Part shown: positions 16,801 through 26,643 of the stretch, piece by piece
Position numbering within the stretch: position 1 is the stretch's first letter
How the letters are laid out: every line of letters starts with the position of its first letter
From: an uncultured Flavobacteriales bacterium
GTDB taxonomy: Bacteria; Bacteroidota; Bacteroidia; Flavobacteriales; BACL11
Length of the DNA stretch: 64,000 nucleotides
Direction of reading: 5' to 3'
NCBI GenBank assembly: GCA_943789505.1
Contig: CALSUJ010000001.1
Coordinates: 930,001 to 994,000, forward strand
Position numbers and translations under genes: made by a program
The notes under the pieces: generated by a model
The model's database searches: none
Told to the model about the DNA's origin: nothing
The model's input: only the letters and a program-made list of their open reading frames with translations

Positions 16801-17736
16801 ATGGAAAAAAAAGATACACGATCAGGATTTGGAGCAGGATTAACAGAATTAGGCAGGACTAACCCTAATGTGGTAGCACTTTGCGCTGACCTTACTGGAT
16901 CGCTTAAAATGAATGATTTTCAAAATGAAAATCCTGAACGCTTTTTTCAAATTGGGATTGCTGAAGCAAATATGATTGGAATTGCTGCAGGCATGACTAT
17001 TGGTGGTAAAATCCCTTTTACAGGTACTTTTGCTAACTTTTCCACCTCTCGTGTCTATGATCAAATTCGTCAGTCAGTAGCCTATTCAGGTAAAAATGTA
17101 AAGATTTGTGCTTCTCATGCTGGGGTTACATTAGGAGAAGATGGGGCTACTCATCAAGTATTAGAAGATATTGGTATGATGAAAATGTTGCCACACATGG
17201 TCGTTATCAATACTTGTGATTATAACCAAACTAAGGCGGCTACTATTGCTATTGCTGACCATGAAGGACCAGTTTATTTACGTTTTGGAAGGCCAGCTGT
17301 ACCTAACTTCACTCCTGCTGCTCAAAAATTTGAAATTGGGAAAGCCTTGCATTTAAAAGAAGGAACTGATTTAACCATATTTGCTACAGGACATTTAGTA
17401 TGGGAATCTTTAGAAGCAGCAAAAACATTAGCTGAAGCAGGAGTTTCTGCTGAAGTAATAAATATCCACACCATTAAACCTTTGGACAATAAAGCTATCC
17501 TAGATGCTGTTAAAAAAACAAAATGCGTTGTTACAGCTGAAGAACATATGTTAAATGGAGGATTAGGAGATAGTATTGCTCAATTATTGGGTAGAGAACT
17601 TCCAACTCCTATTGAAATGGTTGGTGTGAATGATACTTTTGGTGAAAGCGGAACTCCAATGCAACTATTAGCAAAATACGGCTTAGACGCTAAAGCAATT
17701 GTTGCAGCAGCTAAAAAGGCAGTCGCTAGAAAATAA
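16801..17736 (+). CDS. Transketolase, C-terminal subunit
   Basis: 311 residues covering the pyrimidine-binding domain of transketolase and the C-terminal transketolase fold. Visible are FFQIGIAEANMIGIAAG (with the conserved cofactor-activating Glu), YSGKNVKICASHAGVTLGED, RFGRPAVP and the HTIKPLD segment of the C-terminal domain. It completes the enzyme with the subunit at 14591-15436. The gene starts 1 nt after the vWA gene and its stop overlaps the ATG of the aminotransferase (TAATG), so all four genes form one operon. Confidence 0.94.
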   Translation: MEKKDTRSGFGAGLTELGRTNPNVVALCADLTGSLKMNDFQNENPERFFQIGIAEANMIGIAAGMTIGGKIPFTGTFANFSTSRVYDQIRQSVAYSGKNVKICASHAGVTLGEDGATHQVLEDIGMMKMLPHMVVINTCDYNQTKAATIAIADHEGPVYLRFGRPAVPNFTPAAQKFEIGKALHLKEGTDLTIFATGHLVWESLEAAKTLAEAGVSAEVINIHTIKPLDNKAILDAVKKTKCVVTAEEHMLNGGLGDSIAQLLGRELPTPIEMVGVNDTFGESGTPMQLLAKYGLDAKAIVAAAKKAVARK

Positions 17737-18917
17737 TGTCTTCTGCAAAAGATATTTTTAAAAAACATCAAGCACAAACCTTTCCTTTTCCATCTTGTTT
17801 GGAGGTAGAATCTGCAAAAGGCAGTTACATATATGATGTAAACGGCAAAGCATATTTGGATTTTATTGCAGGAGTTTCCGCTTGCAGCTTAGGGCACTCC
17901 AACCCAATTATTACGGATGCAGTAAAGCAACAGCTGGATAAATATTCCCATGTTATGGTGTATGGAGAATATATACAATCTCCACAATATAAATTAGCAC
18001 AATTACTAGCCAATAACTTACCTAATAATTTAAGCACAACTTATTTCACAAACTCTGGAGCTGAATCTATAGAGGCCGCTATGAAACTAGCTAAAAGAGC
18101 AACAGGTCGTCCAGAAATTATTTCTTGCAAAGATTCTTATCATGGATCAACCCAAGGAGCTCTTTCAATAATGGGAAATGAAGAGCATAAAGCTAAGTAT
18201 CGACCTTTATTACCTTCTTGCAATCAAATTATCTATAATGATGTTGAATCATTAGTAAATATAACAAAACAAACGGCTGCAGTTGTAATTGAGCCTATTC
18301 AAGGGGGGACTGGCTTTGTAACTCCTAGCAATAATTTTTTACAGAAAGTAAGAAAAAAATGTAATGAAACTCATACCTTATTAATCTTTGATGAAATACA
18401 AACTTGTTTTGGAAGGTTAGGAACACTTTTTGGGTTTGAAAAATATGAAGTTATTCCTGATATACTTTGCATTGCAAAAGGAATGGGTGGCGGAATGCCT
18501 ATTGGGGCCTTTATCTCTACTTGGGAATTAATGAATCTACTCACCTTTGAACCAAAATTAGGACACATAACTACCTTTGGCGGTCACCCAATAAATTGTG
18601 CAGCATCACTTGCGACTTTAGAGTATTTACTCTCTAATGATATTATGCAAGAAGTTGCTGAAAAAGAACAATTGTTCAGAACGTATTTGAAGCACCCAAA
18701 AATCAAAGAGATTAGAGGAAAAGGCCTTATGCTTGCTATAGAATTTAAAGATGAAGCATTAGCGAAAAAAGTAGTGGAACAATCACTTAAAAAAGGTTTA
18801 ATTCTCTTTTACTTCTTATTTACTAAAACTGCAATTCGAATTACTCCTCCACTAACTATTTCAAATAAAGAAATAATAGAGGGTTGTAATATTATAAAAG
18901 GAATATTTGAGGCATAA
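17736..18917 (+). CDS. Class III pyridoxal-phosphate aminotransferase
   Basis: 393 residues, fold type I, class III (acetylornithine/GABA/ornithine aminotransferase-like). It has the cofactor-binding FTNSGAESIEAAMKLAK, SYHGST, the Asp of LLIFDEIQTCFGR and the Schiff-base lysine in IAKGMGGGMPIGAF (Lys near residue 247). The substrate cannot be assigned: no ornithine or arginine biosynthesis genes are nearby. Translationally coupled to transketolase C through a TAATG overlap. Confidence 0.88.
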   Translation: MSSAKDIFKKHQAQTFPFPSCLEVESAKGSYIYDVNGKAYLDFIAGVSACSLGHSNPIITDAVKQQLDKYSHVMVYGEYIQSPQYKLAQLLANNLPNNLSTTYFTNSGAESIEAAMKLAKRATGRPEIISCKDSYHGSTQGALSIMGNEEHKAKYRPLLPSCNQIIYNDVESLVNITKQTAAVVIEPIQGGTGFVTPSNNFLQKVRKKCNETHTLLIFDEIQTCFGRLGTLFGFEKYEVIPDILCIAKGMGGGMPIGAFISTWELMNLLTFEPKLGHITTFGGHPINCAASLATLEYLLSNDIMQEVAEKEQLFRTYLKHPKIKEIRGKGLMLAIEFKDEALAKKVVEQSLKKGLILFYFLFTKTAIRITPPLTISNKEIIEGCNIIKGIFEA

Positions 18918-18921
18918 GAAA

Positions 18922-18943
18922 AGGAACCAATTGGCTCCTCTTT
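18922..18943. terminator. Bidirectional hairpin between convergent genes
   Basis: AGGAACCA / TGGCTCCT inverted repeat with one mismatch in the 47-nt gap between the aminotransferase and the convergent outer membrane protein gene, followed by CTTTA. Weak but correctly placed terminator. Confidence 0.4.
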
Positions 18944-18964
18944 ATAATGTATTGAAAGAAAATA

Positions 18965-19561
18965 TTATTCTCCTCCTAATCTAATATGAATACCTAATCC
19001 GATAGCCATTCCAAATGTACTTGGAGCATCTGAATCTGTTTCAGTTACTGTACCATCATAATTATCTGTTGAAGATGAAGACCCACTGCCTGTTGCAATA
19101 CCAAAACTAGGCTCAATACAAACTCTATCATTCCACATCAATGAATAACCAACTCCAACATTTAAACCAAATGTAGAAGTTTTATTTTCACCTGTTGAAG
19201 TAATAACTCCAGAAGAGCTCCAAGAAGAAGCATCATAACTATCGGAAACTGAACCTATAGCAATACCAGCTGATGCGAAAAACGCATCATTCATATAAAA
19301 TCTAAAGAATGGTGAAATATTCATTCCGCCTGACTTATAATCTGTATCCATTTCCGAATAACTTTCTGAAATCATAGAGAATCCTGTACCGATCATCATG
19401 TTGTCAGTAATGAAAAAACCAACTGTTGGTGTTAAAGAATAATCTTGCCAAGAAACGTTAGCTAAATTGGACCCTACTCCAATTGCAACAGAACCTTGCT
19501 GCGCAAAAGACAAAGTAGTTGAAATAGCAACTAACGTTAACATTGTAAATAATTTTTTCAT
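18965..19561 (-). CDS. Small outer membrane beta-barrel protein
   Basis: 198 residues with a signal peptide ending LSFAQ. The rest alternates glycine/aromatic-rich strands (VGFFITDNMMIGTGFSM, FFRFYMNDAFFASAGIA, LNVGVGYSLMWND) and ends with AIGLGIHIRLGGE, the pattern of an eight-stranded OmpW/porin-like barrel. Monocistronic: pcm, upstream on the same strand, ends 164 nt before its start, and the intervening DNA 19562-19725 is very AT-rich with no gene. Function beyond outer membrane location unknown. Confidence 0.75.
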   Translation of the reverse strand: MKKLFTMLTLVAISTTLSFAQQGSVAIGVGSNLANVSWQDYSLTPTVGFFITDNMMIGTGFSMISESYSEMDTDYKSGGMNISPFFRFYMNDAFFASAGIAIGSVSDSYDASSWSSSGVITSTGENKTSTFGLNVGVGYSLMWNDRVCIEPSFGIATGSGSSSSTDNYDGTVTETDSDAPSTFGMAIGLGIHIRLGGE

Positions 19562-19725
19562 ATTTTTTTTTAATTAATTAATAATTGCTAATTTATTAAA
19601 ATTAATAAGACATTAAAATTTCAACACCTTAATTAACAGTTTGTTATTAACAATTAGAAGTCAATCAATAAAACAAACTAGAGTATAAAACCTTTTTTAT
19701 AAACTGAGTAAAAATCCATATTCAG

Positions 19726-20376
19726 TTAGTTTCCACTGCTTTTATCATTGAGCATAGGTACAAACAAAAATTCGCCATGAGTTGTCACTCTAGTTTCTGT
19801 TTCAGATATTTTTTCAATTAAATGCATAACCTGCACATCTCCATCACCAATTGGAGCAACCATCCTGCCACCTACTTTTAGTTGAGCTACTAAATCATTA
19901 GGAATAAAAGGAGCTCCACAAGTTATAATTATTTTATCGAATGGAGCAAATTTAGGCATTCCTTTATAGCCATCACCATATACAAACATACAATTATAAC
20001 CTAAAGTAGGTAAAAACTTTTTTGTTTTCAAAAACAATTCTCTTTGACGCTCAATAGTAAAAACCTCAGCATCTAATAAGGAAAGTACAGCTGCTTGGTA
20101 GCCCGAACCTGTCCCTACTTCCAAAACCTTTTCATAAGGATTTATTTCAAGTAACTGACTCTGAAAAGCAACTGTATAGGGTTGAGAAATAGTTTGTCCT
20201 GCTCCTATGGGAAAAGCTTTATCCTGATAGGAAAAATTAACAAAAGCATTATCCATGAATAGATGCCTAGGAATTTTATTTATTGCATTTAAAACCTTTA
20301 AGTTAGAAATTCCTTTGGAAGCTAAATGCTCAATTAACTGTTTACGCAAACCTTGATGTCTAAAAGTATCTACCAT
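19726..20376 (-). CDS. pcm: Protein-L-isoaspartate O-methyltransferase
   Basis: 216 residues. SAM-dependent repair enzyme that methylates isoaspartyl residues in damaged proteins. It has the family-specific GAGQTISQPYTVAFQ, the SAM-binding LEVGTGSGYQAAVL, and GDGYKGMPKFAPFDKIIITC followed by LKVGGRMVAPIGDG. Normal length, no signal peptide. Divergent from the lipoprotein gene at 20509. Confidence 0.93.
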   Translation of the reverse strand: MVDTFRHQGLRKQLIEHLASKGISNLKVLNAINKIPRHLFMDNAFVNFSYQDKAFPIGAGQTISQPYTVAFQSQLLEINPYEKVLEVGTGSGYQAAVLSLLDAEVFTIERQRELFLKTKKFLPTLGYNCMFVYGDGYKGMPKFAPFDKIIITCGAPFIPNDLVAQLKVGGRMVAPIGDGDVQVMHLIEKISETETRVTTHGEFLFVPMLNDKSSGN

Positions 20377-20508
20377 TCTTTTTCTTTATCAATCTTTAAA
20401 CTGTATTTTTGAATCCGTTTTACTAACAACAAAAGAAATACAATAAAAATGCTTTTTTAGCATTAATAACAATAATAAATCCACAGCAAATTGTTAATAG
20501 AATAATCC

Positions 20509-21321
20509 ATGAAAAAAATTAAATACTTACTTATAGTACTTGTCCTTTCTTCTTGCCAAAAAGAAGACAAAGTTGATATTCCGACCTATTTAAAAATTGA
20601 CAATATTGCTTTAGATGAAGGAAATACTACTTCAAATATAACAGATGCTTGGGTGTACGTAAACGACCAACTACAAGGAGTGTATGAATTGCCAGCTAAA
20701 TTTCCTGTATTAGAAGAAGAGATTCAAACTGTAAGAATAAAAGCTGGAATAAAAATCAATGGAATTGCTAGTAGCCGAACAGCATATCCTTTTTATACTT
20801 CTTACTTTCAAGATATTACTTTTACTCCAAACGAAACCAAAACTATTACTCCAACAGTAAGCTATTTGGATAGTATTGATTTATTTCTTGAGGATTTTGA
20901 AGGTACAGGTATTAACTTAGAAATATCAGCAATTTCTGATACTACCCTATTAAAATTAGTTGATGGAGATAATCATTATGGTGCTGGAATTTTATCTGAT
21001 TCACTATTTATTTTTGAAATTTCAACTGATGAATTAAAAGATCTTCCCCAAGCGGGTTCTCCTGTTTTTTTAGAACTTGACTACAAATCAAACACTCAGT
21101 TTTTAGTAGGTGTTTATGTTAACTACCCTCAATCAGTAATACAAAAAGATTTATTATGGATTAACCCCAAAGAAGAATGGAATAAGATATATATAAACTT
21201 AACAACTACAATTTCTGAGGGAATTAATGCTTCTTCTTTTAAGGTATTTATCGGAATGAAAAGAGATTTTGAATTAGAAAAAAATGAACTTTATTTTGAT
21301 AACCTAAAAGTAGTTTATTAA
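20509..21321 (+). CDS. Lipoprotein of unknown function
   Basis: 270 residues. Signal peptide with lipobox LSSC (Cys16), so predicted lipid-anchored. Residues about 25-125 form a beta-rich region (NITDAWVYVNDQLQGVYELP) and about 130-270 look like a carbohydrate-binding-type jelly roll (LFLEDFEG ... LYFDNLKVVY). No family recognised. It stands alone, with 113 nt before the next gene. Confidence 0.75.
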   Translation: MKKIKYLLIVLVLSSCQKEDKVDIPTYLKIDNIALDEGNTTSNITDAWVYVNDQLQGVYELPAKFPVLEEEIQTVRIKAGIKINGIASSRTAYPFYTSYFQDITFTPNETKTITPTVSYLDSIDLFLEDFEGTGINLEISAISDTTLLKLVDGDNHYGAGILSDSLFIFEISTDELKDLPQAGSPVFLELDYKSNTQFLVGVYVNYPQSVIQKDLLWINPKEEWNKIYINLTTTISEGINASSFKVFIGMKRDFELEKNELYFDNLKVVY

Positions 21322-21434
21322 AATTTGACACTATACCAAAATATGTAAGATATGGGTGTTTAATAAAATCTAACATCTCATTGCTAATATCTAAAGTCTA
21401 TTTATATTTTTACCAAAAAATTAAAACAAAACAA

Positions 21435-22325
21435 ATGAAGAATATTACAGTAATTGGTGCAGGTACAATGGGAAATGGAATTGCACATACATTTGCTCAA
21501 AAAAACTTTAATGTAAACTTAGTTGACATTTCAGCTGACTCTCTTGAAAAAGCAATTGCTACTATCGGTAAAAACTTAGACCGAATGGTGAAAAAAGAGA
21601 AAATTACTGAAACAGAAAAAATGAATACTTTAGCAAAAATCTCCACATATACCGATATAAATTCAGGAGTAAAAGGAGCTGATTTAGTAGTTGAGGCTGC
21701 AACTGAAAACATTGATTTAAAACTAAAAATATTCAAACAACTGGATGAAATTTGTGATGCCAATACTTTATTAGCAACAAATACATCTTCTATTTCTATA
21801 ACTAAGATTGCTGCAGTAACTGCACGCCCTACTCAAGTTATTGGAATGCATTTTATGAATCCCGTTCCTGTAATGAAATTAGTAGAGGTAATTAGAGGAT
21901 ACGCAACTTCTAATGAAGTTACTCAAAGAGTAATGGAAATGAGTAGAACCCTTGGGAAATCTCCTGTAGAAGTAAATGATTACCCTGGTTTTGTAGCCAA
22001 TAGAATACTTATGCCAATGATAAATGAATCAATTGAAACCTTATTTCAAGGAGTGGCAGGAGTAGAAGAAATTGATACAGTAATGATGTTAGGTATGGCA
22101 CATCCAATGGGACCTTTACACCTAGCTGATTTTATCGGTTTAGATGTTTGTCTTTCCATTTTAGAGGTTATGCACGACGGTTTCGGTAATCCTAAATATG
22201 CACCTAACCCACTTCTAGTAAACATGGTTATGGCTGGTAAATTAGGAATTAAATCAGGAGAAGGATTCTATGATTATTCTGAAGGACCAAGAAATAAAAA
22301 GGTTGCTACACAATTTATAAAATAA
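21435..22325 (+). CDS. 3-hydroxyacyl-CoA (3-hydroxybutyryl-CoA) dehydrogenase
   Basis: 296 residues. NAD(P)-dependent oxidation/reduction at C3 of acyl-CoA. Rossmann motif VIGAGTMGNGIAHTFAQ at the N-terminus, VVEAATENIDLKLK, TNTSSISIT and IGMHFMNPVPVMKLVEV with the catalytic His, then the C-terminal helical domain (DYPGFVANRILMPMINE, GMAHPMGPLHLADFIGLD). The reading frame opens further upstream at a TTG, but the ATG at 21435 gives the standard N-terminus. No other beta-oxidation gene is adjacent. Confidence 0.94.
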   Translation: MKNITVIGAGTMGNGIAHTFAQKNFNVNLVDISADSLEKAIATIGKNLDRMVKKEKITETEKMNTLAKISTYTDINSGVKGADLVVEAATENIDLKLKIFKQLDEICDANTLLATNTSSISITKIAAVTARPTQVIGMHFMNPVPVMKLVEVIRGYATSNEVTQRVMEMSRTLGKSPVEVNDYPGFVANRILMPMINESIETLFQGVAGVEEIDTVMMLGMAHPMGPLHLADFIGLDVCLSILEVMHDGFGNPKYAPNPLLVNMVMAGKLGIKSGEGFYDYSEGPRNKKVATQFIK

Positions 22326-22353
22326 ATTAAATATTCCTTATGGAATAATGAAT

Positions 22354-22375
22354 CGAGCCTTATGCTCGTTTTTTT
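22354..22375 (+). terminator. Intrinsic terminator after the hydroxyacyl-CoA dehydrogenase gene
   Basis: CGAGC-CTTAT-GCTCG followed by seven T. It also overlaps the stop codon of the convergent DUF4294 gene. Confidence 0.7.
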
Positions 22376-22955
22376 ATTCAAATTTTCCTTCTAGCTTGGC
22401 CTGAATAAGAATATGTTCAATGAGCATATCCTCCCGACTATTTACAGGATCATATTCTGTTTTTAAGTTATTATCCCAAAACTTAGCCATAGTTTGCCAA
22501 AAAAATGCATTAAATCTACCTCTGTATGATTTTACAATTTCATATGATGTTGTATTTGTTTCTCGATAAATTAGCTTAACTAAAATCTTACCCTCACTCA
22601 TTGTTAGATTTTTCAGCCTATCAGCATACTCTTCCTTTACCCATTTCGCTACTTCCTTCGTATATCGTTTCTTATGTCTTCTTTTAGGAATTGAATCTAG
22701 TCCTTTCTGTATACTCAACAATTTTTCTTTTGCTGACATAGCAAATGGGTACACTTTCAATACTCGCCTTTTAAGAATGTTGTATTTCTTATGTTCTTCT
22801 TTGTTTTTAAAAGCTAACACCTTAACTTCAGGAATATCAGAAATAAAGAAAGTATCTCCATTAACAATCGTAAAAGGAGCAATTAGTAGTTTATCCTGAG
22901 CATAGCTAGTAAAACTAAAAACACTTAACAATGCTATAACCAACAAGAGTCGCAC
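22374..22955 (-). CDS. DUF4294 family secreted protein
   Basis: 193 residues. Signal peptide ending SYAQ, then the DUF4294 core: VVNGDTFFI-like beta start (here VNGDTFFISDIPEV), a long basic helix YNILKRRVLKVYPFA, and SYRGRFNAFFWQTMAKFWDNNLKTEYDP near the C-terminus. Restricted to Bacteroidota and uncharacterised. The GTG start overlaps the stop of the subtilase gene (TAGTG), so it is coupled to a secreted protease. Confidence 0.8.
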   Translation of the reverse strand: MRLLLVIALLSVFSFTSYAQDKLLIAPFTIVNGDTFFISDIPEVKVLAFKNKEEHKKYNILKRRVLKVYPFAMSAKEKLLSIQKGLDSIPKRRHKKRYTKEVAKWVKEEYADRLKNLTMSEGKILVKLIYRETNTTSYEIVKSYRGRFNAFFWQTMAKFWDNNLKTEYDPVNSREDMLIEHILIQAKLEGKFE

Positions 22956-25900
22956 TATTCAATAATTAACTGCTGTACACTTGAATTTTCTTTACTTAAA
23001 ACCTTAACAGTATACATTCCTTCTGCAAAATCACTAACATTAATTGAAGTCCTTTTTTGCTGATAGGATTTACTGAAAATTAAACTGCCCTTAATATCAA
23101 AAATAGTAATTTGTTCAATAGTTTTTTCAGCACTTATATTAATAAAATTAGTTGCAGGATTAGGATAGATTAAAAATTTATCTATAATAACATCCTCAAC
23201 TAATGAAGGCAGCATAAAAACTGCTGTAGCTTCAGCAAAATCAGATATGCAATTTTCTTGCATTTGTAAATTATAAAAGAAATAATGGTAAGTTGCACTT
23301 CCTGGAGAATTATGACCTGTTAGACTCGCAATATTTCCAATAGAATAAGGATATGCTGAACCCGTACTGTTTCTATATAAATCAGAACCTCCTGCACTCA
23401 TTCCTAGTTCTAGATTGTTCATTACTGGAACATCAAAATTAAGATACAAAGTATTTAACCCAATTTGAACCGTTATTGTAGTATCTGCTAAAACTTGACT
23501 ATTATTATCTCTTAACTCAAAAGTAATTGCCTGTACTGTATTAGCATATACATCAGTTGAAATTAATGTTGAAGGCGTAAAGCAGTCCAAAAACAAATGT
23601 CTGTCATTATTATAATAACCACCACCACCAATCGTATTATCAGCAGGACCACCAAATACAGCAGGACCACCAAACTCTCTAACATAAAAAGTAGTGTTAG
23701 CACTCAACAAAGGAGTTATAAAAGGAGAGCCTGTAAAAACTGAAGTGCTTCCAAGAGTATCATTATACCATTTTACCGAGTTAGTTGCTGAAGTAAGCTG
23801 AAAAGCAGATGGATTAACATATGAAGTATCATTGTAAGTAATAGGTGCTGGCATAAAATTAACATTAACCAATGAAGATTGAAAAATAGAATCTTGACCT
23901 AAGCCATTTGAAACAAAAAGACTTACATCAAATACACCTGCTTGTAAATAAGTGTGTATTGGATTTTGTTGATTAGAAATTGTTCCGTCACCAAAATCCC
24001 ACTCCCAATAATTAGGCTGATTAAGACTAGCATCAATAAAACTAACGCTACCCGTACATGAAGATGATCCACTTGTAGTAAAGTTTGCTAATGGAGATGC
24101 CATACATCCACTGTTAATCGGCTGAGCATTAATAGCTACCGCTCTTCTTCCCATATTTCCATTTACCTTAGCACAAACTGAAAACCAAGAATCTATAATT
24201 GCAGGGTTAGGGTTGATAATTAAAGCTGTAGTTGCAGTGGTTGTAGTCATTGAATCCATATATACATTCCCCAACATACTTACTTCATAATCAGTGGCGC
24301 CACTAACTGTATTCCATGATACATAAATTGAATCAGGACATATCCAGTTTACTGTTACATTAGATGGTACATCAACAATAGTAAAATCTGAATCACTTTC
24401 GTCAATATTACCATTACGACTAATTCTTACTTTTGCTTGATTAGTAACTAAGTTGGGTACATTCCAATTATAATAACGAGAATTTACTCCAACAGAATTA
24501 GAAATTAAATTCCAAGTTGACCCATCAGTAGTATATTCTATAGTAAAGGGAGTGTTACCATTTGCAGCATCCCATCTAATTAATTCTAATTCTCCAGGAA
24601 CAAAACCCTCTCCTCCAATAGGGTAAGTTAACTCAATTTCTTCTGTTATATATTGATAAATAACCCAGTATTCTTGGGCAGTAAAAGGAATAGCAAAACC
24701 ATCAACAGACAAAACATAATTACCTGAAACAGGATTATCTATCGTAATCTGCTCCATGTTATTAATATGATCATTTCCATAAGTTGCATTTGAATTTAAT
24801 GCTATAGCAGTAGCAGTAGTATCTAACAGCCAAGGATATGCTATCAAACCATTAGCAGGATTTGTAAGATTAATATCAATATCATTTACTAAGGCTGGTG
24901 CGGCATTAACACTCCCCTCAATATCATGCCAATAGACCATAACATTTAATTGTATTATTCCTGAAGGAACTGTAATGTTATGTGTATTATTACCTCCTTG
25001 GGATATGCTAGAGTTCAAGTATTGATTATTTTCTAATATTTTAATTGCTTGATAAGCATTTACCTCTCCCCATCCATGTTTAAAATCAGGACCAGGATTT
25101 CCTAAATCATCCCCCGAATTTAATAAAACTCCTTTCATTAAAGCAGAACTTGGATTTACACCTGAATTTAATTCTTTATAGCCTTGATATAGTTGACCCA
25201 TTATACCAGCAATACCTGGGCATGACATAGATGTTCCTGTGTAGGAATCATAATCATTTGTTGGAACTGTTGAGTTAACTGAAGTTCCTTTTGCTCCAAT
25301 ATCAGGCTTTATCCTGCCATCAGCTGCAGGTCCTCTACTAGATGAATTAGCTAATCCACTTGTAGAAGTAAGATTTGCTACCGCAATAACATTTTTTCCT
25401 TGTTTATGCCCACCAGTTACATTACCCCAATCACTACCATTTGTACTCGAAATATAAGGGTTTGAACAAGCACTACTTCCATTGTTTCCAGCTGAAAAAA
25501 CATGAGTTAATGATGGGTATAAATTTATTTGCTGATCCAATTCTTGAGACAAGGAAGTATAGCCCGCATTACATCCATTACTATATGATTTTGAAGTAAT
25601 TACAACATCTTCATTCACATATAAATTAGGGAAAGCGTTACCGTAATTATTATTATTAGAATCATAAACATATAAAAAAGCTGCATTTGCCATTCCTGCA
25701 GCAATAGGATCCAAATTTCCTGAGCCCATAATGGTCCCTGCAACATGATCACCATGTGTATTAGATAAATTATTAGCACTTCCTCCAAAACTAGATTGGT
25801 CAATTCTTCCCTGATAATCAATATGAGGACCAATAATTCCGTCATCTTGCATCATGATATTAATTCCCTCACCATTATAATGCCTACCACTAACATACTT

Positions 25901-26533
25901 AGTGTTTATTGTATTTGACCTACCTAGTGTTCTAGCTGTTTTATTTTCCTTTTCAGAAGGAGGGTCAATTGGTTCAATATACCAAACTGAACTCATATTT
26001 GTAATTGTACTTAATTCAGTAGGTTTTATTGTAATTGTGATACTATTACTTAGCAGAGTAATAGCATCAATTCTGTATCCCTTATTTCTAAACAACTCTT
26101 GCATAACTGAAATATTTGCATCTTTATAAAGCAATACTTTTATTGATAATTTTCCATTATTAATCGCCCAATCTGGGAAGATATTATTTTGAATTTTAGG
26201 ATCTAATTTATGCTTTCCTCTTACAGGAATTAATGCAATAACACCATATTCACTCAAAGACGATAATTCACATTTTTCATCAAGGTTTACTACATACGTT
26301 TTATTTGGAATATACTCTAAAAATGTAACTCCCAAATTAGTTATATCAACTCTATCATCAATTGTTGGGATAGCCGTAAAACTCATAAAATAATAGGTAA
26401 TATTATCAGCCCTATCTAACTGTTTATTAACAACTAAATCTAATTCTCCTGACTTTAATTTTATTGTATTTTCTTGAGTGAATCCAAACTGATAAACAGT
26501 TAATGCTAATGCAAATAAAAATATATTCTTCAT
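22955..26533 (-). CDS. Secreted subtilisin-like (S8) protease with PKD and T9SS type A sorting domain
   Basis: 1192 residues. Signal peptide, about 180 residues of prodomain-like sequence, then an S8 catalytic domain with Asp in MMQDDGIIGPHIDYQG (near 228), His in NTHGDHVAGTI (near 259) and Ser in GTSMSCPGIAGIM (near 434). Beta domains follow, including a PKD domain (WDFGDGTISNQQNPIHTY, near 850). The end is a canonical T9SS type A domain: IYPNPATNFINIS, ITIFDIKGSLIF and GMYTVKVLS. It is thus a cell-surface or released protease. First gene of a coupled pair with DUF4294. Confidence 0.93.
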   Translation of the reverse strand: MKNIFLFALALTVYQFGFTQENTIKLKSGELDLVVNKQLDRADNITYYFMSFTAIPTIDDRVDITNLGVTFLEYIPNKTYVVNLDEKCELSSLSEYGVIALIPVRGKHKLDPKIQNNIFPDWAINNGKLSIKVLLYKDANISVMQELFRNKGYRIDAITLLSNSITITIKPTELSTITNMSSVWYIEPIDPPSEKENKTARTLGRSNTINTKYVSGRHYNGEGINIMMQDDGIIGPHIDYQGRIDQSSFGGSANNLSNTHGDHVAGTIMGSGNLDPIAAGMANAAFLYVYDSNNNNYGNAFPNLYVNEDVVITSKSYSNGCNAGYTSLSQELDQQINLYPSLTHVFSAGNNGSSACSNPYISSTNGSDWGNVTGGHKQGKNVIAVANLTSTSGLANSSSRGPAADGRIKPDIGAKGTSVNSTVPTNDYDSYTGTSMSCPGIAGIMGQLYQGYKELNSGVNPSSALMKGVLLNSGDDLGNPGPDFKHGWGEVNAYQAIKILENNQYLNSSISQGGNNTHNITVPSGIIQLNVMVYWHDIEGSVNAAPALVNDIDINLTNPANGLIAYPWLLDTTATAIALNSNATYGNDHINNMEQITIDNPVSGNYVLSVDGFAIPFTAQEYWVIYQYITEEIELTYPIGGEGFVPGELELIRWDAANGNTPFTIEYTTDGSTWNLISNSVGVNSRYYNWNVPNLVTNQAKVRISRNGNIDESDSDFTIVDVPSNVTVNWICPDSIYVSWNTVSGATDYEVSMLGNVYMDSMTTTTATTALIINPNPAIIDSWFSVCAKVNGNMGRRAVAINAQPINSGCMASPLANFTTSGSSSCTGSVSFIDASLNQPNYWEWDFGDGTISNQQNPIHTYLQAGVFDVSLFVSNGLGQDSIFQSSLVNVNFMPAPITYNDTSYVNPSAFQLTSATNSVKWYNDTLGSTSVFTGSPFITPLLSANTTFYVREFGGPAVFGGPADNTIGGGGYYNNDRHLFLDCFTPSTLISTDVYANTVQAITFELRDNNSQVLADTTITVQIGLNTLYLNFDVPVMNNLELGMSAGGSDLYRNSTGSAYPYSIGNIASLTGHNSPGSATYHYFFYNLQMQENCISDFAEATAVFMLPSLVEDVIIDKFLIYPNPATNFINISAEKTIEQITIFDIKGSLIFSKSYQQKRTSINVSDFAEGMYTVKVLSKENSSVQQLIIE

Positions 26534-26551
26534 TATTAATTTTATTTTTTA

Positions 26552-26559
26552 CAAAGATA
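26552..26559 (-). promoter_or_regulatory. -7 box of the subtilase operon (TATCTTTG)
   Basis: Minus-strand TATCTTTG 18 nt before the subtilase ATG. Confidence 0.55.
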
Positions 26560-26631
26560 CAATTGCTAATACAGATTATTAAATAATCATAATTAAATTT
26601 AAAAAAAACTTATTCGTTCAATTTCAATCTG

Positions 26632-26639
26632 TATTTTTG
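26632..26639 (+). promoter_or_regulatory. -7 box abutting the FAD dehydrogenase start (TATTTTTG)
   Basis: TATTTTTG, then 4 nt, then ATG at 26644: a leaderless arrangement. Confidence 0.55.
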
Positions 26640-26643
26640 AACC

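Noticed and set aside
20448-20464. Hairpin AATGCT/AGCATT as a terminator
   Set aside because: The 6-bp AT-rich stem lies between two divergent genes where no transcript needs to end; probably chance.
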